Positions 9,400 through 44,734 are shown, counted from the first letter of the stretch. The stretch is DNA of 64,000 nucleotides from Cristatella mucedo (GCA_009760855.2 WPIO01000015.1:4240001-4304000); one strand, 5' to 3'. Numbers and translations: made by a program. The notes: generated by a model from the letters alone, not told the origin.

Positions 9400-10330
9400 G
9401 GCCTCCCAGAGCTCTGATGGATGCGATTGACTCGTCTCGCGAGTTTTCGCGTCTCGACCTAAACTGAGCGCTCGCGTTCTCAGCTATCGGCTGAGCAGTA
9501 GACAGTCGTCGGACAAAGTCTGGCTAGCTGGCTTAGAGTTCGGTCAAACGATGACCGCTCACTTGCGGACGTTCGTGGAACAGTCGAGCTGTGCGAAAGA
9601 CTAGACTAGCCTCGGCGAGCAGCCGCGTCGCAACAGCGACGCGGCTGCCGAGAAACGGCTCACTTTTCGGACTGTCGTAGGTTAGATGTTGCTTGATGTG
9701 CTTGATGTTGCTTGATGTTGCTGCTCGTTTCGAGTAACTAAAACGTCTTGCGAAAGAGTGTGGCTTGCTTTGTCAGAAGTGTCATTGGGAGTTTTTATAC
9801 TCTGGCAAATTAGGCCATAAGTTTTTCAGTAGATGGTAAATACGTTGGCATTTCTCATCTGGATAGCGAGAATTAAACGCGAAAATAGCAGCGCTAAATA
9901 GCCGTTATCCCTGTGCTCTGTGGTAAGGATGAACAAGGTTTTTAGATTTGGTAAACCCTGTGTATTCATAAAGCAGTTTTTGGGATTCCTGTCAGTCAGA
10001 GGTCGTCCATATGTTATTATTTTAAATTTTATTGAAGAAGATTTGCCAAAAAATCAAATACTTGTGATATTAACTCGGTAAGTTCTTTCACTTCAAAGCT
10101 GTAGCTAAAATGATGACGCTTTCAAAGTAGGATAGAGTGCAGAAATCCTTGCACTCTCAAACAAGCTTGAGTGGTCAAAGGCGCATTTCCTCGTGATTTT
10201 TCAATTCTTTAAACCGAATCATGAAAGCCCCTCCGTGAAAGGCCCTAGTGTCACTTTGAACGTGCGCTCCATTTGCCTCTGCATAATAGCTCTCGGTCGG
10301 TCGAACGGCCACGATCCACGATCTCTCTAG
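9400..10330. other. No gene seen
   Basis: Composition falls from GC-rich to AT-balanced. There is a small tandem TTGCTTGATG-type repeat at 9684-9722 and otherwise nothing recognisable on either strand. Confidence 0.5.
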
Positions 10331-10334
10331 GCGC

Positions 10335-10645
10335 TTTATATTTGCTGCAAATTTAGGTGTCGTTTTCGACGGCTGCCTCGATTTTAAAAGCTTTATTCAG
10401 AAGACTGCTTCAACAGGTTGCTATCACGTCCGATCCTTATCTAAAATTAGGAGCTGGATTCCACAGTGGCTTGCAAAAACTTTAACAAGTGCCTTAGTTC
10501 TGTCTCGGCTTGATTATTGTAATTCCCTCGTGGCTGGGCTACCAAAGAAAGCTACCTAGGCCACTGCAGCTGGCTATGAATATGGCTTCGAGGCTAGTTT
10601 TTAAAGCTTAGAGGTTTGACCACACGTTTCCATTGCTAAAATAGC
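10335..10645 (+). mobile_element. LINE-A fragment, RT C-terminal part
   Basis: It encodes, with stops and frameshifts, the same segment as 11530-11220 reversed (NLGVVFDSCLNFKSF..., SRLDYCNSLLAGLPKKA). It faces the opposite way to the adjacent copy at 10655-11530, so the two form an inverted pair. Confidence 0.85.
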
Positions 10646-10654
10646 TAGGATGTA

Positions 10655-11530
10655 ATGTAATGTATCTCCTTCAGTAACTCCACAAAGTCATAAAGACCAT
10701 GTGGGTGTTACGCAGGAGAGTTTTGTATAGCGAACTCACAGCCTAAGCGGCTTTTGGTACGCATTCGGTAGCCAACAGACTTCGTCTCACGCAACAAAGA
10801 GAAAGTGGGAAGCATAGCAGAGTTAGGAGAGCAGTTGAGGTAGTGAGTAGCATAGAAGTAGCAGCTCAGGACCGCTGAAAAGGATGTGCCATAGTCGGCA
10901 GTTGGAGAGTAGATGTCGTTGCGTAAGAATTGTGGAAGCGAGTTCCACAGTCTAGGACCTGCAGAGCTAAAGCTTCTGTCGCCAACTGTCTTTAAGCGGA
11001 GGAATGGTACAGCTAATTTATTGTCCACACAGGACCTGAGGGCGCAAGCAGGCTGAAACTGATGCAGCAGTTCAGCTAGGTATGAAGGAGCCAAGCCATG
11101 GCGGGCCTTGTGGGTCAGCGTAAGAACTTTGCTCTGTATCCTTTGCTCAACCGGCAACCATTCTAGCTCTTTCAGCAAAGGAGACACGTGCTCAAACCGC
11201 TGGGACTTGAAGACCAGCCTTGCAGCCATATTCATAGTCAGCTGTAGTGGCATAATAGCTTTCTTTGGCAGCCCAGCCAAAAGGGAATTACAATAATCAA
11301 GCCGAGACAGAACTAAAGAGCTAGTTAAATTTTTTACAAGCCACTGTGGGAGACAGCTTCTAATCTTGGATAGGGATCGGATGTGATGGCTAGCTGTAGA
11401 AGCAGTCTTCTGAATGAAGCTTTTGAAATTGAGGCAGCTGTCGAACACGACACCTAGATTACGAGCACGTGGTGAAGGTCGCACAATAGCATCACCTATT
11501 AGAACAGCAAAGCCTTTTAATCCAGCCACA
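10655..11530 (-). mobile_element. LINE-A 3' part with C-terminal ORF and tail
   Basis: A 273-residue open frame (10708-11529, minus) encodes the LINE-A C-terminal region: NLGVVFDSCLNFKSFIQKTA, SRLDYCNSLLAGLP, LLKELEWLPVEQRI, then LRLKTVGDRSFSSAGPRLWN and NSLPQFLRNDIY. The 3' end carries GGAGATACATTACATTACA. The 5' end is truncated after the RT active site, so it cannot move. The frame is unusually intact for this window, which suggests a fairly young insertion. Confidence 0.9.
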
Positions 11531-12240
11531 GATATAGAGCAAAGTTCTTACGCTGACCCAAAAGCACCGCCACGGCTTGGCTCCTTCATGCCTAGCTGAA
11601 CTGCTGCATCAGTTTCAGCCTGTTCGCGCCCTCAGGTCCTGTGTGGACAATAAATTAGCTGTCCCATTCCTCCGCTTAAAGACAGTTGGCGACAGAAGCT
11701 TTAGCTCTGCAGGTCCTAGACTGTGGAACTCGCTTCCACAATTCTTACGCAACGACATCTACTCTCCAACTGCCGACTATGGCACATCTTTTTCAGCGGT
11801 CCTGAACTGCTACTTCTATGCTATGTATGGCTCCTACATACCTAGCTGAACTGCTGTACCAGTATTAGCGCAAGTCCTGTGTGGACAATACATTAGCTGT
11901 TCTATTCCTCCGCTTAAAGACCGTTGGCGACACAAGCTTTAGCTCTGCAGGTCCTAGACTGTAGAACTCACGTCCACAATTCTTACGCAACGACAACTAC
12001 TCTCCTGCTGCCGACTCAATCTTTTCAGCGGTCCTGAGCTGCTACTTCCACGCTACTCTCTACCTCAACTGCTCTCCTAACTCTGCTATGCTTCCCACTT
12101 TCTCTTTGTTGCGTGAGACGAATTCTGTTGGCTACCGAATGCATACCGAAAGCCGCTTAGGCTGTGAATGCGCTATAAACAACTCTCCTGCGTAGCACCC
12201 ACCTAGTCTTTACGGCTTTGTGGAGTTACAAACGGAGATA
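11531..12240 (+). mobile_element. LINE-A 3' part, inverted next to the previous copy, internally duplicated
   Basis: It begins at GATATAGAGCAAAGTTC, abutting the 5' end of the minus-strand copy, and repeats the C-terminal coding segment (LAELLHQFQPVRALRSCVDN...). At 11829 the segment starts again (GGCTCCTACATACCTAGCTG), 250 bp after its first occurrence at 11579. It then runs to the LINE-A 3' end, GTTACAAACGGAGATACAACC. It is therefore a duplicated or doubly inserted 3' end, in head-to-head array with 10655-11530. Confidence 0.85.
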
Positions 12241-12244
12241 CAAC

Positions 12245-13550
12245 CAACCAACACAACCACCAACAATTACGAGGATTTCTTCAAAGTTCACGCAGCACGA
12301 GTAAAATATTGCGTTCCCAATGCTAATTGAAGCGAAACATCGTGCACTGAAATGGCAAATATGGAATATTAAAATACATATGTTGATAACATTGAAATTA
12401 TATACGAGTTTCAATTAAAATAAAATCTTAAAATCTTGGAAATTCATGAAGATTAAAATCAATCTTCAATATTCCGTATAATTCATTGAAGCCCAGGCAC
12501 TCCATCCGAATAAATCACTCTCTGCTTCTAGTGAAAGCTTGGCTTTATGCTTGTACAAGCCATTCCGCTCACCGCTACTACAAAGTTCTGGAAGCCGAGA
12601 TACGCGCTTTAGTGAGCTTTGACTATTCAATTTTGTTTCGCAATGAGTGCAGCTAAAAATATTCTGAGCCTAAATTGACCACGAAGCAGGCTTCGGCGCT
12701 TTGCAATCAAGCCAAACCCGTCAAAATCGAAATTGCTGCTAAACTCTGACCTGTTCCTTGTAGTAAATGCTTGTCCGTATGAATAGTCTTGCCTGAGTTT
12801 AACCGTGCCAAAACTGTGCAAATTATGGTCACAGATGGCATTTATGCCTCATGCAATGTGCCTAAAAAATATTTTGTGTTTTCAGGGCCCTTTACAATTG
12901 CATAATAATAGTCATCACACTCGTTATTATGGAGCGTGATAATGCGTGAAGTAGTGAAACGACTTTGCTGCCATGTTGCAATCTCGTTTTGGTGAATGGT
13001 CAGATCTTAGGTTCCGTAAGGAGCTTCAACACGGTTCTTAGTCGAGGCTAAAAAACACTTAGCATGATGAACGCGCTCCGACGCTAAGTTCTGCAGGACG
13101 GGGACATTCGACAGACGACAGGACTACCCGTAGGCGTACGTGCACAGGCACATGGACTAATGAACCGAACGACTTGAATCGCGCTTGCTAAGTAAGTGCC
13201 GGGGTCAGGATGGTAGTTGATTACTTTCGGTCTGGAGCCTTGCACGCTTTAATTAGGCAGAACCTTTGCAAAAATCGTTCACACTCGACATACTCGACAT
13301 CGCAAGCGGTTAGCAGGTTGGGACTAGTTATGTTGGCAGATGCTTCGCTATATTAGCAGTTGTGGTAGCAGATGTTAGCACACGTAGCTATGTTAGCAGA
13401 CTTCACAGCAAGCGTACTTGGCTCCTTTTTTTTTAGCTTTTACTTTGATTGCTTTTTACGTTAGGCAGATAGCCCAAAACCTACCAGAACCGGAACGCAT
13501 TGCGTACGTTTGAACGCACGCGAAATCTTGGACACTATTGTATAAACATG
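12245..13550. other. No gene seen
   Basis: Unique-looking, AT-leaning sequence. Short stop-bounded frames show no recognisable protein. A loose TGTTAGCAGA-type repetition occurs at 13328-13405. Confidence 0.5.
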
Positions 13551-13559
13551 GCAGCGAAA

Positions 13560-14420
13560 GCCAGTGGGGCGTCGTACGAATAAATGCGATCCATCCACTG
13601 CGATCTATTGCGGAGCTGTAGTATCAATTGCACATAATAGACCGTGATGTAAATGGTTTACTCACCAAATTTCATGCGATAACCCATGCGTGTTCTCATG
13701 CAAATGGCCTACAATGGCCCGACCCAGCATCGCTGTACTTATGAGGCGCGATTCGCCAGCCATTTCTAAAATTAGCATCGTGCAACTGTGGTTTTTAATT
13801 CCACCTTATAGACAGTCATGTTACGGGTTTACCCACCTAACTTCATGCAATGACGCCTGTGCATTCCCATACAAATTGGTGAGCCGTGATGGCACACCAG
13901 GTAAGGCGGGTGCTTTTTACGACCTCGGTCCCGATGTCATGGGTTCGAATCCTGCGGTGGGCGATCCTTTATCGCCACTGCAAGCGGTGGTGATAGCCGG
14001 AAAGGCTCTTCTGTCACTTTACAAAAGAGGCTGCTAAATCTGCCGGTAAATTACTTCCTATGGGTCAACCCACCCATTGGCCCGGCACTTTTTAACTGCG
14101 ACCCGTCTGCAATTTCCAGTTTAGGGTTTTTGGAGCTAGGTTTTGATTGAACATTATGAATGGCGTTGTTTCGGGTTTACTAACCAAATTTCATGCATTT
14201 GCATTTTCATATTGCAAGAATTTGCTTGCGCTCCTTTCTAAGTTTGTTTAATGACTTCAACGCAGCTTATTAATTTGCGGTGATATGATTATTATAAGCT
14301 CTTTATAAATCTTTGCCAATCAGCCGAATTGTCAGCGGGTTCACTGTTGCATATATTTTAACTCTTAGGGGTTTAAATTTCGGGTAATCTACAGCTGACC
14401 AAGTAAACCGCGCGAGTAGC
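13560..14420 (+). repeat. Diverged satellite, ~172-bp monomer, interrupted by SINE-1
   Basis: The monomer landmark GGTTTAC...CCAAATTTCATGC...TCATGCAAAT recurs at about 13650, 13823 and 14175. The first spacing is about 172 bp, and the second is the same once the ~195-bp SINE at 13880-14075 is removed. A weaker unit follows near 14335. The same monomer lies inverted at 16690-17750. Confidence 0.7.
13880..14075 (+). mobile_element. SINE-1, tRNA-derived
   Basis: The A box is TGGCACACCAGG (13890-13901) and the B box is GGTTCGAATCC (13942-13952), 41 bp apart as in tRNA genes. A non-tRNA body follows, including AAAGGCTCTTCTGTC and ACAAAAGAGGCTG, shared with copies at 32839 and 41610. ATTGG occurs at both edges as a possible short target duplication. 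It is inserted in a satellite monomer. Confidence 0.88.
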
Positions 14421-16690
14421 GAAAATGGGTCTTATATCCCGTGTGACCCCACAAGTAGAGAGAAGGCACTCATAAATTGCTAGCGTAGATAACATGGCAA
14501 ACTCAATGAACGCCGACGGGCACAATAATCAGAACCTATCAATGAAGTGAGATGCTTCACATGGCGTGACCGAAAGCGAAGTATCCGCTCCTCAATAAAA
14601 AACTATCTTTCTTAGACTGGAAGATACAGCACTGTCTCCCAGCCTTGCTTAATTTGGTTAGTATTTCCTATTCGACGATTTCTTTGAAGAAAGTCTTTAT
14701 AAGAAAATTTTAATAATAATAATAAATAATTTTAAAATAAGTTTTTAAATAATAATAACGACTACATATTTAAATAGATTATAGATTAATAAACATTTAA
14801 ATAATAATGATTTCTTATGAGGGTCTTGTAGTTTCCGAAAATATTTTCTACCAAAGTTGTCAAATACTTCGTGCCACCTGAGCTACGTGTGCCATACCGT
14901 AATGCGGTCACCGGCTCATTCGCAAATTCAAGGAGTGGGCCTTCAGCAAGAGTCCAAAACTGGGACTTCAAGATGCTGCACCACGTCGTACCTTGACCAT
15001 TAAAAGCACCCTCACGTTTTACCATTGTGTGCGATATTTGTTGTCGGTCAGCGTGAAATATGATTTTTGGCTAAAACCATTTCATGCTTTACAGTTTGAA
15101 CTATTCATAATTTCACGATCACTGCGCCAATCTCAGCTTGGCAGACTACAACGTGCACTACACGCCGGCAGATTTAGCGACTGGCCTGGCGAAGAGTGCA
15201 GCATCACTGCCAGCTCCTTGCCGGTGTTCCAATCAGCCGTTGCATAGCAGCATTCCTCAGCGTGGCAGCATTCCTCAGCGTAGCAGCTCTTGTCGATGGC
15301 ACAGCTGCACTCATTCACGGTAGTACAATTTCACTGGGGCTACAGGGTGCGCAATCACGTCACATCCTGCCGACGCTCTAGACTGCTCTGACGCTAATAA
15401 ACTGCTCAAGATTGTACCCAAGATGAGGCTGACCGAACAACTCTGTGCTCACTGCCTGATCATAATATGTGGGCAAACTCCACGGTACACAAGGCTGTGC
15501 AAGCATTAAGTAGCCGACGGCGGCAAATTGATGGATTGAATAGATGGAATTGATGCGTATCTCTGCACTCATTGCAGCCGTCGGCCATTTTGCTGCAATC
15601 TCACACTCTTGTGGTGCCAGTCATGACAGCGCGCTACATAACAGCAGTGTTGATTACTGGGTGAGGCTACCGACTGCTGGTACTACATTTCTGACTATTA
15701 CGTGGGGCACAATATATCTGCTGTATTAATGTATTGTGAATATTATTGCTATCTGCCGCCAGCGTATCGTCGGGAAGGATCGCCGCCACTGTCGGTCCAT
15801 TACCTGCGGCAGATCGTACAGCTACACAGACTACGACAGCTCAAGGCCAAACCTCACTAGGTATTGAAGCAGTGTCGTTTGAGACGACATCGTGGCGCTC
15901 ACTTTGTATGACCAGCTCAGTATGACCGCCGCAGGGGAAAGTAATCTCATTTTTTCTGGGCCACCACTAGGCACAGAGTGATTCGAAGGATGAGACTTTA
16001 TGCGGATCGCTTTCAAGGCTTGCCGTCGATGTTTTCCGAAACGACGACACAAATACCTCGGTTATTGGCTCCGACGAAGACGCAGCAGCGTTCTTCTATA
16101 GCACTAAGCATTCGCTCTGCAAATGACACATGCTGCACGTTACTCCTTTAGAATAACATTCCAACAGACCTTTAACCGATAAAGTATGAACAACTACGGC
16201 GAAGAAAAAGCCAAGCACGGCTGGACCTGGAATTAAGACATTCAGGCCTGCTAGAGGCTCAAAGCGATCTCAAATTCTATGAGAGGGTAGCGAACTTGGC
16301 GCGTCATGCATGCTGCTGTAGGAGATCAAACGCTATTTCGACACCTGACTGCCACTTTGATAACAAAGCTCAGATGATTTGGCGTATGAGAGTTAGCGTG
16401 CATGGTCAAAGTTCGTTGCGGAGTGAAGGTGCATAGAACGGGCGCAGTAATGGCCGTGAATTGAATATAACAATGCACGTCGTCGCATGTATTACAGCAC
16501 GGTCTGCGGCGACACGTTTGACAGTTCCTGGTGCTAGAGGACCGTGCGGCGGCAGCGCAAGAATCCATAGCAGCGAAAAAGTGCATCACGCAATTGCTTC
16601 ACTCGATTACCAATCTCTGATGAACACAGCGTTTGAGCTTACCGAATAGCATATGCATTTAATTTTTGGGTCAATACCTATTTGCACGCG
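14420..16690. other. No gene seen; small repeats
   Basis: There is an AT-rich tract at 14700-14810, a twice-repeated 18-bp unit (GCAGCATTCCTCAGCGTG) at 15249-15284, and a loose inverted repeat of a GCCGACGG-type element at 15512-15590. No frame gives a recognisable protein on either strand. Confidence 0.5.
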
Positions 16691-17750
16691 TTCACTCGAG
16701 CAAGCATAATCAGGCTACATTTGGCGGGTGAATTCTAGACGCAGCGGCGTGCCGCGTGCAATTTTTTCTGATTTGCTCACCGCCCATTCTCAAGTGCCGC
16801 AAGTGGCTCAAAGCCTCGAGCATGCTGGGCCAATCGCGGGCTTGCACGCCGGAAACCTACCGTTTGCACAAAAAGGCTAGCACAATTACATGAAATTTAT
16901 TGCACTAAGCCGAAACTGCACTATCTGTAACTTAAACTTAAGAATCGCAACTGCTCGCCGCATATTTTGAAAACGAGACGCGAATCTTAGTTAAAAAGTG
17001 CCGGAACATGCTATTTGTGGTGATTTGCATGAAAATGCGCAAAAGCTATTTCACTCAATTTGTTTGAGTAAACCCGAATAACAGTGGTCTATAATTTTGA
17101 ATTAAAACCGCAGTTGTGTGCCACTTCATTTGGAAATGGCAGGTGGATCGCAAGCAGTTCAATAGAGCTTAAACCATTGGACACCATTTGCCTACGAACG
17201 ATCATCGCCCAATAGCATAAAATACGGTGTGTAAATATAGAATGCCGTAATTTACAAGGTGGAATTATGACCACAACTCCAAGCCCCTTTATTTGGAAAT
17301 GGCAGATGGATCGTATTTCGAAAGTGCTGAGCTGCGTCGAAATATTGGCGGCCGTTTGCTTGAGAATGCCCACACACGATCGCATACAACTTGGTGATTA
17401 AACACGGAACACAGTTGCTTAAACTGGGAAGTTTAAAAATAGTTGCTCCCCGCTTCATTTGGAAACGGCAAGTGGATCGCAGTTCGTTGGAGCCAGCCCA
17501 CTAGCAAGCCCAACCGTTAGAGGTCAATTACATGAGATAAAAGCCCATAAGCGATATTGCGAAATTTAGTGCCTAAAACCGGACTACCTTTGTTAATAAT
17601 GAGGAATTGAAACTGCTGTTTCGCGATGCTTATTTTGGAAATCGCGGGTGAATCTCAGCAGATCGCAGTGGACAACAGTTAGCTGTTGGACCCCAGCCCC
17701 TTTACCGAACAGGATCAGAGTGGTCCACACGGCCCAGCACTAAAGCGGAA
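16690..17750 (-). repeat. Diverged satellite, ~165-176-bp monomer, about six units
   Basis: The landmark CATTTGGAAATGGCAGGTGGATCGC, in diverged forms, starts at about 16790, 16966, 17131, 17294, 17460 and 17636, with spacings of 163-176 bp. The reverse complement of 17020-17110 aligns well with 13790-13880 (GGTTTTAATTC...TTATAGAC...CGGGTTTAC...GCATTTTCATGCAAAT), so this is the same satellite as at 13.6 kb in inverse orientation. Units are strongly diverged, so it is an old array. Confidence 0.75.
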
Positions 17751-17761
17751 GAAGAAAAAAG

Positions 17762-17925
17762 ATTAACTGCTTCAACAGTCTCGTTTATATAGCGGCAGAA
17801 GGGCCTTATTGGCTTCGCCGCCGCTTGCAGCGGGCAATAAATGGTTACCCGCTCCAGGACTCGAATCCACTATCTTGTCTGGAAAGAACGAGAACCTCCG
17901 ACCTCTGGGCTAAGACCCGTGTGAT
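17762..17925 (-). mobile_element. SINE-1, tRNA-derived, degraded
   Basis: On the minus strand the B box GGATTCGAGTCC lies at 17868-17857, followed by the family body (GCGGCGAAGCC..., CCGCTATATAAACGAGACTGTTGAAGCAG). The A-box region is decayed. It borders the satellite block on its right side. Confidence 0.75.
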
Positions 17926-18024
17926 TAGTCGCTGTTTTCAACCACATTAAGCAAAGTTAGTTCAAACCACATACAGATAACACCGGATTAAAAACTTTCA
18001 GGAGAAAAAATTGGAAAAATACAT

Positions 18025-18600
18025 TTCACGCCGACCTTCACAGGCTCCCAGTCAAGCAACCGATCGACTTCAAGGTTTTCGTCACTCACTTTTAGGTCCC
18101 TCCATTATTTGGCTCCAGCCTACCTGTCAGATCTACTTCCCCACCAGGCTAAACATCGTACCACCCGCTTTTCGGAATCTAATTGTATACGCATACCTCG
18201 TGCAAATCTCAAATGCTTTGGAGACCGTATCTTTAGCTCGTATGCTCCCGAAGCCTGGAACTCACCCCGACTTGCCTCACGACATCTCCTGAATTGTCCA
18301 CATTTAAAAGAAAATAAAAACATGACTATTTATGACAGCATTTAGTGTGCCCCTGAGATTCTTTCTTTATGTGCTTATGCTTGCTAACACTGTGCATGAT
18401 GCTGCCACGAACCAAACTTGCATGCTGACCCCCAGTTGCATGTCATCCTTAACCATGTTGTTCATGCTGTTTATCGAGCATGCTACCACCAACCACCCGG
18501 TCGCGCTTCCTTTGCAGCAAAATGTAAAGTGCCTAGAAAGAGATTGATTCATCTGAGGGAACTATTATCAAATGCATTGTTATTATTTATAATATTATAG
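18025..18600 (+). mobile_element. LINE-B 3' end
   Basis: The C-terminal coding piece (MAPAYLSDLLPHQAKHRTTRFSES...) is followed by the full 3' untranslated end, finishing AAAGTGCCTAGAAAGAGATTG...AAATGCATTGTTATTATTTATAA. It is strongly 5' truncated, with a frameshift in the coding part. Confidence 0.92.
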
Positions 18601-19480
18601 ACAAATAAATGGTGCCTAAAAATGCTGATACACCTCGATGAAAATGATGCGAATTTGGATCCACCTAGTATCTGACATCGGCGTTCGCTGCACTGCATGC
18701 AAAGCTTTCGCTCGTTAACCTTCCGAGCGCCGAGCAGATGCCGATAGCCACACGAGCGAGTACTTAGCACTAATGGGCTTAGTGCAAGGACGCTTCACCT
18801 TAAGATAGGGCTTAAGCAACTTCTCTGGGAATATTGCGCAATCAAGGAGCTCTCTCCCAGGCCAGCTCAGACCAAGTTATTGCTTCCTTAAAAGCACCAA
18901 CCCAGCCAATATGCTAGGAACCACCCTCCCCCTGAGCGTAGCTGGCTAGCGATGTATTTCAATGGGGCACTATAGCATTTATAAACATGACAGATATGTA
19001 TGCTACATATACTTATTTAAGTCGCAGGAATCTGAAATTCAACAGCGAAACCCCGACCAGGAATTCCATAACCATAATCTATTTTGTCTTATTTTGAGAA
19101 CAAATTAGAGTTCAGACGCTCTCGATGGTACCTTATTTTTATCGTGGTGAAAAATCTTAAAGTATACTGCCAAAGTATATTATACTATAGTATAAGTATA
19201 GTATACTATAGTATTTAAGTATACTTAATTAATTTACATTCGGGTCGGAAATAGATTTGACTAACGTTCTGCAGTCTTGGCTAGGCCGCTGATTTCAGAA
19301 TCGTTCTTTGGGAGTCGCGGTCCTGCAGGCTGTAACAAAGCAACAGCCTCAGCCCTTGAGCAGCTGATGAACTTTTTTTTAACCCGAAGGCCTTCAAATT
19401 CCAAATAGTATTCAGGCAAAAACAATATTTCCCGGATAGAGTACTAGATTAATGAATGGAACTGGGTCGGCAGCTATCCT
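18600..19480. other. No gene seen; AT-rich palindromic tract
   Basis: A cluster of overlapping ATACTATAGTAT-type palindromes lies at 19160-19228. The sequence is otherwise unremarkable and leads into the AK6 promoter. Confidence 0.5.
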
Positions 19481-19482
19481 AC

Positions 19483-19511
19483 CCGGAAGGATAGCTCTCC
19501 CGAGCCGGAAG
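19483..19511 (+). promoter_or_regulatory. Two ETS/GABP-type sites upstream of AK6
   Basis: CCGGAAG occurs at 19483-19489 and 19505-19511, about 72-100 bp before the AK6 start codon. There is no TATA box. The first site is embedded in a small inverted repeat (TATCCT...AGGATA). Paired CCGGAAG sites are typical of TATA-less housekeeping promoters. The motif is seen; factor binding is inferred. Confidence 0.55.
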
Positions 19512-19582
19512 TTCAGGTACCGGCAGCAGCTGGGGGGGACGTAAAGGTCAGGGACATCAGTAGCCACTAGCCAGCCTGCCAC

Positions 19583-42322
<22,740 letters not shown>

Positions 42323-42641
42323 CCTCGGACCCACTGTGCTTGCTAGTTCTCTCTCGCTCTCACGGATGGAGATGCCGTGTAGGCCGGACCGTCTCCATTA
42401 ATTTGCTTCTCGGCTCTTTGCGAGTTCACGCGAGCATTGACGCGGCCGGCCTGCCTCGGCTGGGATTTTGACACAGCCTCGGCAGCCTGACTACGCCAGC
42501 CACGCCAGTCTGTAATCGATCAATTGGGCTGCATTGCCTCAATTATAGTATTGACCAGTGGTGGCTGCCGCAAAGTCAAACCTCACCAATTATTCGGCTC
42601 TTTGCTGCGCCGGAATGCCGAATGTGAGCGCTCGTGCGAGT

Positions 42642-42730
<89 letters not shown>

Positions 42731-43980
42731 TGTGCGCGTGCCAGGGACTAAGCTTCTAAACCTTGTCGGTGATCGACACCTGCAATTTGAGTAACCAGCA
42801 AACCGAGTGCAAACGTCCTATCAACAAAGTTTGTGGTTTCGCAGCACTCACTAGTGGTAAGCTTTCAGGAGGGCAGCCAATGGTTTTTAATTCGAGCCGT
42901 ATTCTAGCAGGCGTTCTTATCCAGCACTTGTAACCTGGTCTGCCATGCGGTTCTGCCGCCTGCAAGAGATATTTGAGACCCATTGCTCGGTCTTGCAGCC
43001 TGTTGTTGAAATACCCTGGGTAAGTAGTGAGTACTGTGCTGTCTTTTGCTGTCCGTCTGCCTGCCACGAGTTCCTAGCTCCTACCTCGAGAGACTAGTTC
43101 AGCAGGTGCTTTGGAAGTGTCATTGATTTGTCATTTCACTCGACGCAGACTTTGGATTATGATTCATGTAAACCTCGATCCACATCGCATGTTGACTAGA
43201 AATGTGTCCAGTCAAATTGCACAACCGCCCACCTTTCACGTTATTGTACTCGTTTATTGTCGCCCGTGGAAGTGCCTATACTCCTCTTACTCCTTGATGT
43301 GCACTATTCACGGTGACACCAGTGATAGAACGTTTAGTGCCGCAATGCCCAGTGTTGTATATTTCGTGCTATCCTTTAATGTAGGAGTCTCTTACTACTA
43401 GTATTCTGTGTAGCTGTCATTCCCTTCTTGGCAGGATGGGTACAATAGACAAAGACAATAGGAAAATAATGCCTTGATGTCTCTTTCGTCTAAGGTGCTG
43501 TATATCCGATCACTTGCAACATCATGTATGATAATGTTGCAATTGTGCAGCTAGGAATAAGGATGGTAGTATGGCTTACAGTGATGCTCTGGAAATCATT
43601 TGAGGCATCACCTCCCAACATTAGCTTGAAGACATGCCTCTTTGTGCATGTTTGTGGCATTTTGGACTTAACCGTGCACTGGAGCATGCTGTATGACCTT
43701 ACTGGAGAATGATATTAGAGCCACTATACAATTTAGAAGGTACTCGACTAGCTGCTGAGCGAATAGCAAAAACAATCGCTACGGTACGTTATTGCTCGGG
43801 CCACCTTTTATTTCAGGTTAAGCACTATTGCACTGATTCCTCGTGACTACTGATGGCGTGCCATAAACATCGGTCATTCTTAGGCGAACCCGGTACTCCA
43901 AATCAACAAAGTATAGAACTGCAATACCACCATCAAACAAACTGATAAGCCTGTTTTGTATATATGGCATAATCTAAATT
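42323..43980. other. AK6 3' flank, no further gene seen
   Basis: It includes the likely AK6 3' UTR. A minus frame at 42756-43067 (YFNNRLQDRAMGLKYLLQAA...) is open but not recognisable. Confidence 0.45.
42641..42740. repeat. (GT)n microsatellite, ~90 bp
   Basis: GT run with short CG-containing ends, about 320 bp after the AK6 stop codon and possibly within its 3' UTR. Confidence 0.97.
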
Positions 43981-43984
43981 GACC

Positions 43985-44690
43985 CGTGCATTTCGGATAT
44001 CCCGTCTCGACTTCCGTAGCTAACTACTTGCCGATCTACCGGCCAGTGCAATCAGGTGCTTACAGTTGGTGCAAAACTGCAGCTAGGCTAGGCTTGAGCT
44101 TCGAAGTTGCCATATTACACCACTTCTCGCCGACCTGCCGACCTGGCTGTCAGTAAAGCAGCCAACAAGTTTACTTTAGGTTTCTGTAACTCACTTTTAG
44201 GTCTCTTCGTTCTTTGGCTCCAGCCTGCCTATCAGATATACTCCTCCACCAGGCTGAGCATCGTGCCAACTGCTTTTCTGAATCAAATCGTTTATCTATC
44301 TCTCGTACGTACCTCAAATCCTTGGGAAACTGTGCATTTAGTTAGTATGCTCCCAAACCTTTGAACTCACTTCCGACTGGTGTCACGACATCCCATGACT
44401 TGACATCGATAGACATGCATCAATATATCGCAGCATCTCGTGGGTTCACCTGATTCAACCTTTGTGTGCTTATGCATGCTGACACTGCATGCTCCCACTA
44501 ACGATATTTGACTGTTGGCCCTGTGCTTGCCACCTCTAGCCTTGTTATGCTTGCTGTCATTGAGCGGGGTACTACTATGTACCACATGGTACAACTATTC
44601 GACCATGTTTTCTTTTCGGCAAATGCAAAGTACCTAGAATGAGATTAAGTTCTCTTAAGGGTTCCATACAAGTGTCTTATTATTATTATA
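43985..44690 (+). mobile_element. LINE-B 3' end
   Basis: Diverged RT C-terminus (GATATCCCGTCTCGACTTCC, CCACTTCTCGCCGACCTGCC, GCTCCCAAACCTTTGAACTC) and the 3' end (AAAGTACCTAGAATGAGATT...TTATTATTATT). It is tail-to-tail with the next copy. Confidence 0.87.
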
Positions 44691-44734
44691 CAATGATCGG
44701 CCGGTAACAAGATTGCCGGTGGAAATTTTTATAA

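Noticed and set aside
10708-12240. Multi-exon host gene suggested by open, repeated protein pieces
   Set aside because: All pieces are LINE-A C-terminal segments that recur at 1-270 and 26960-27409.
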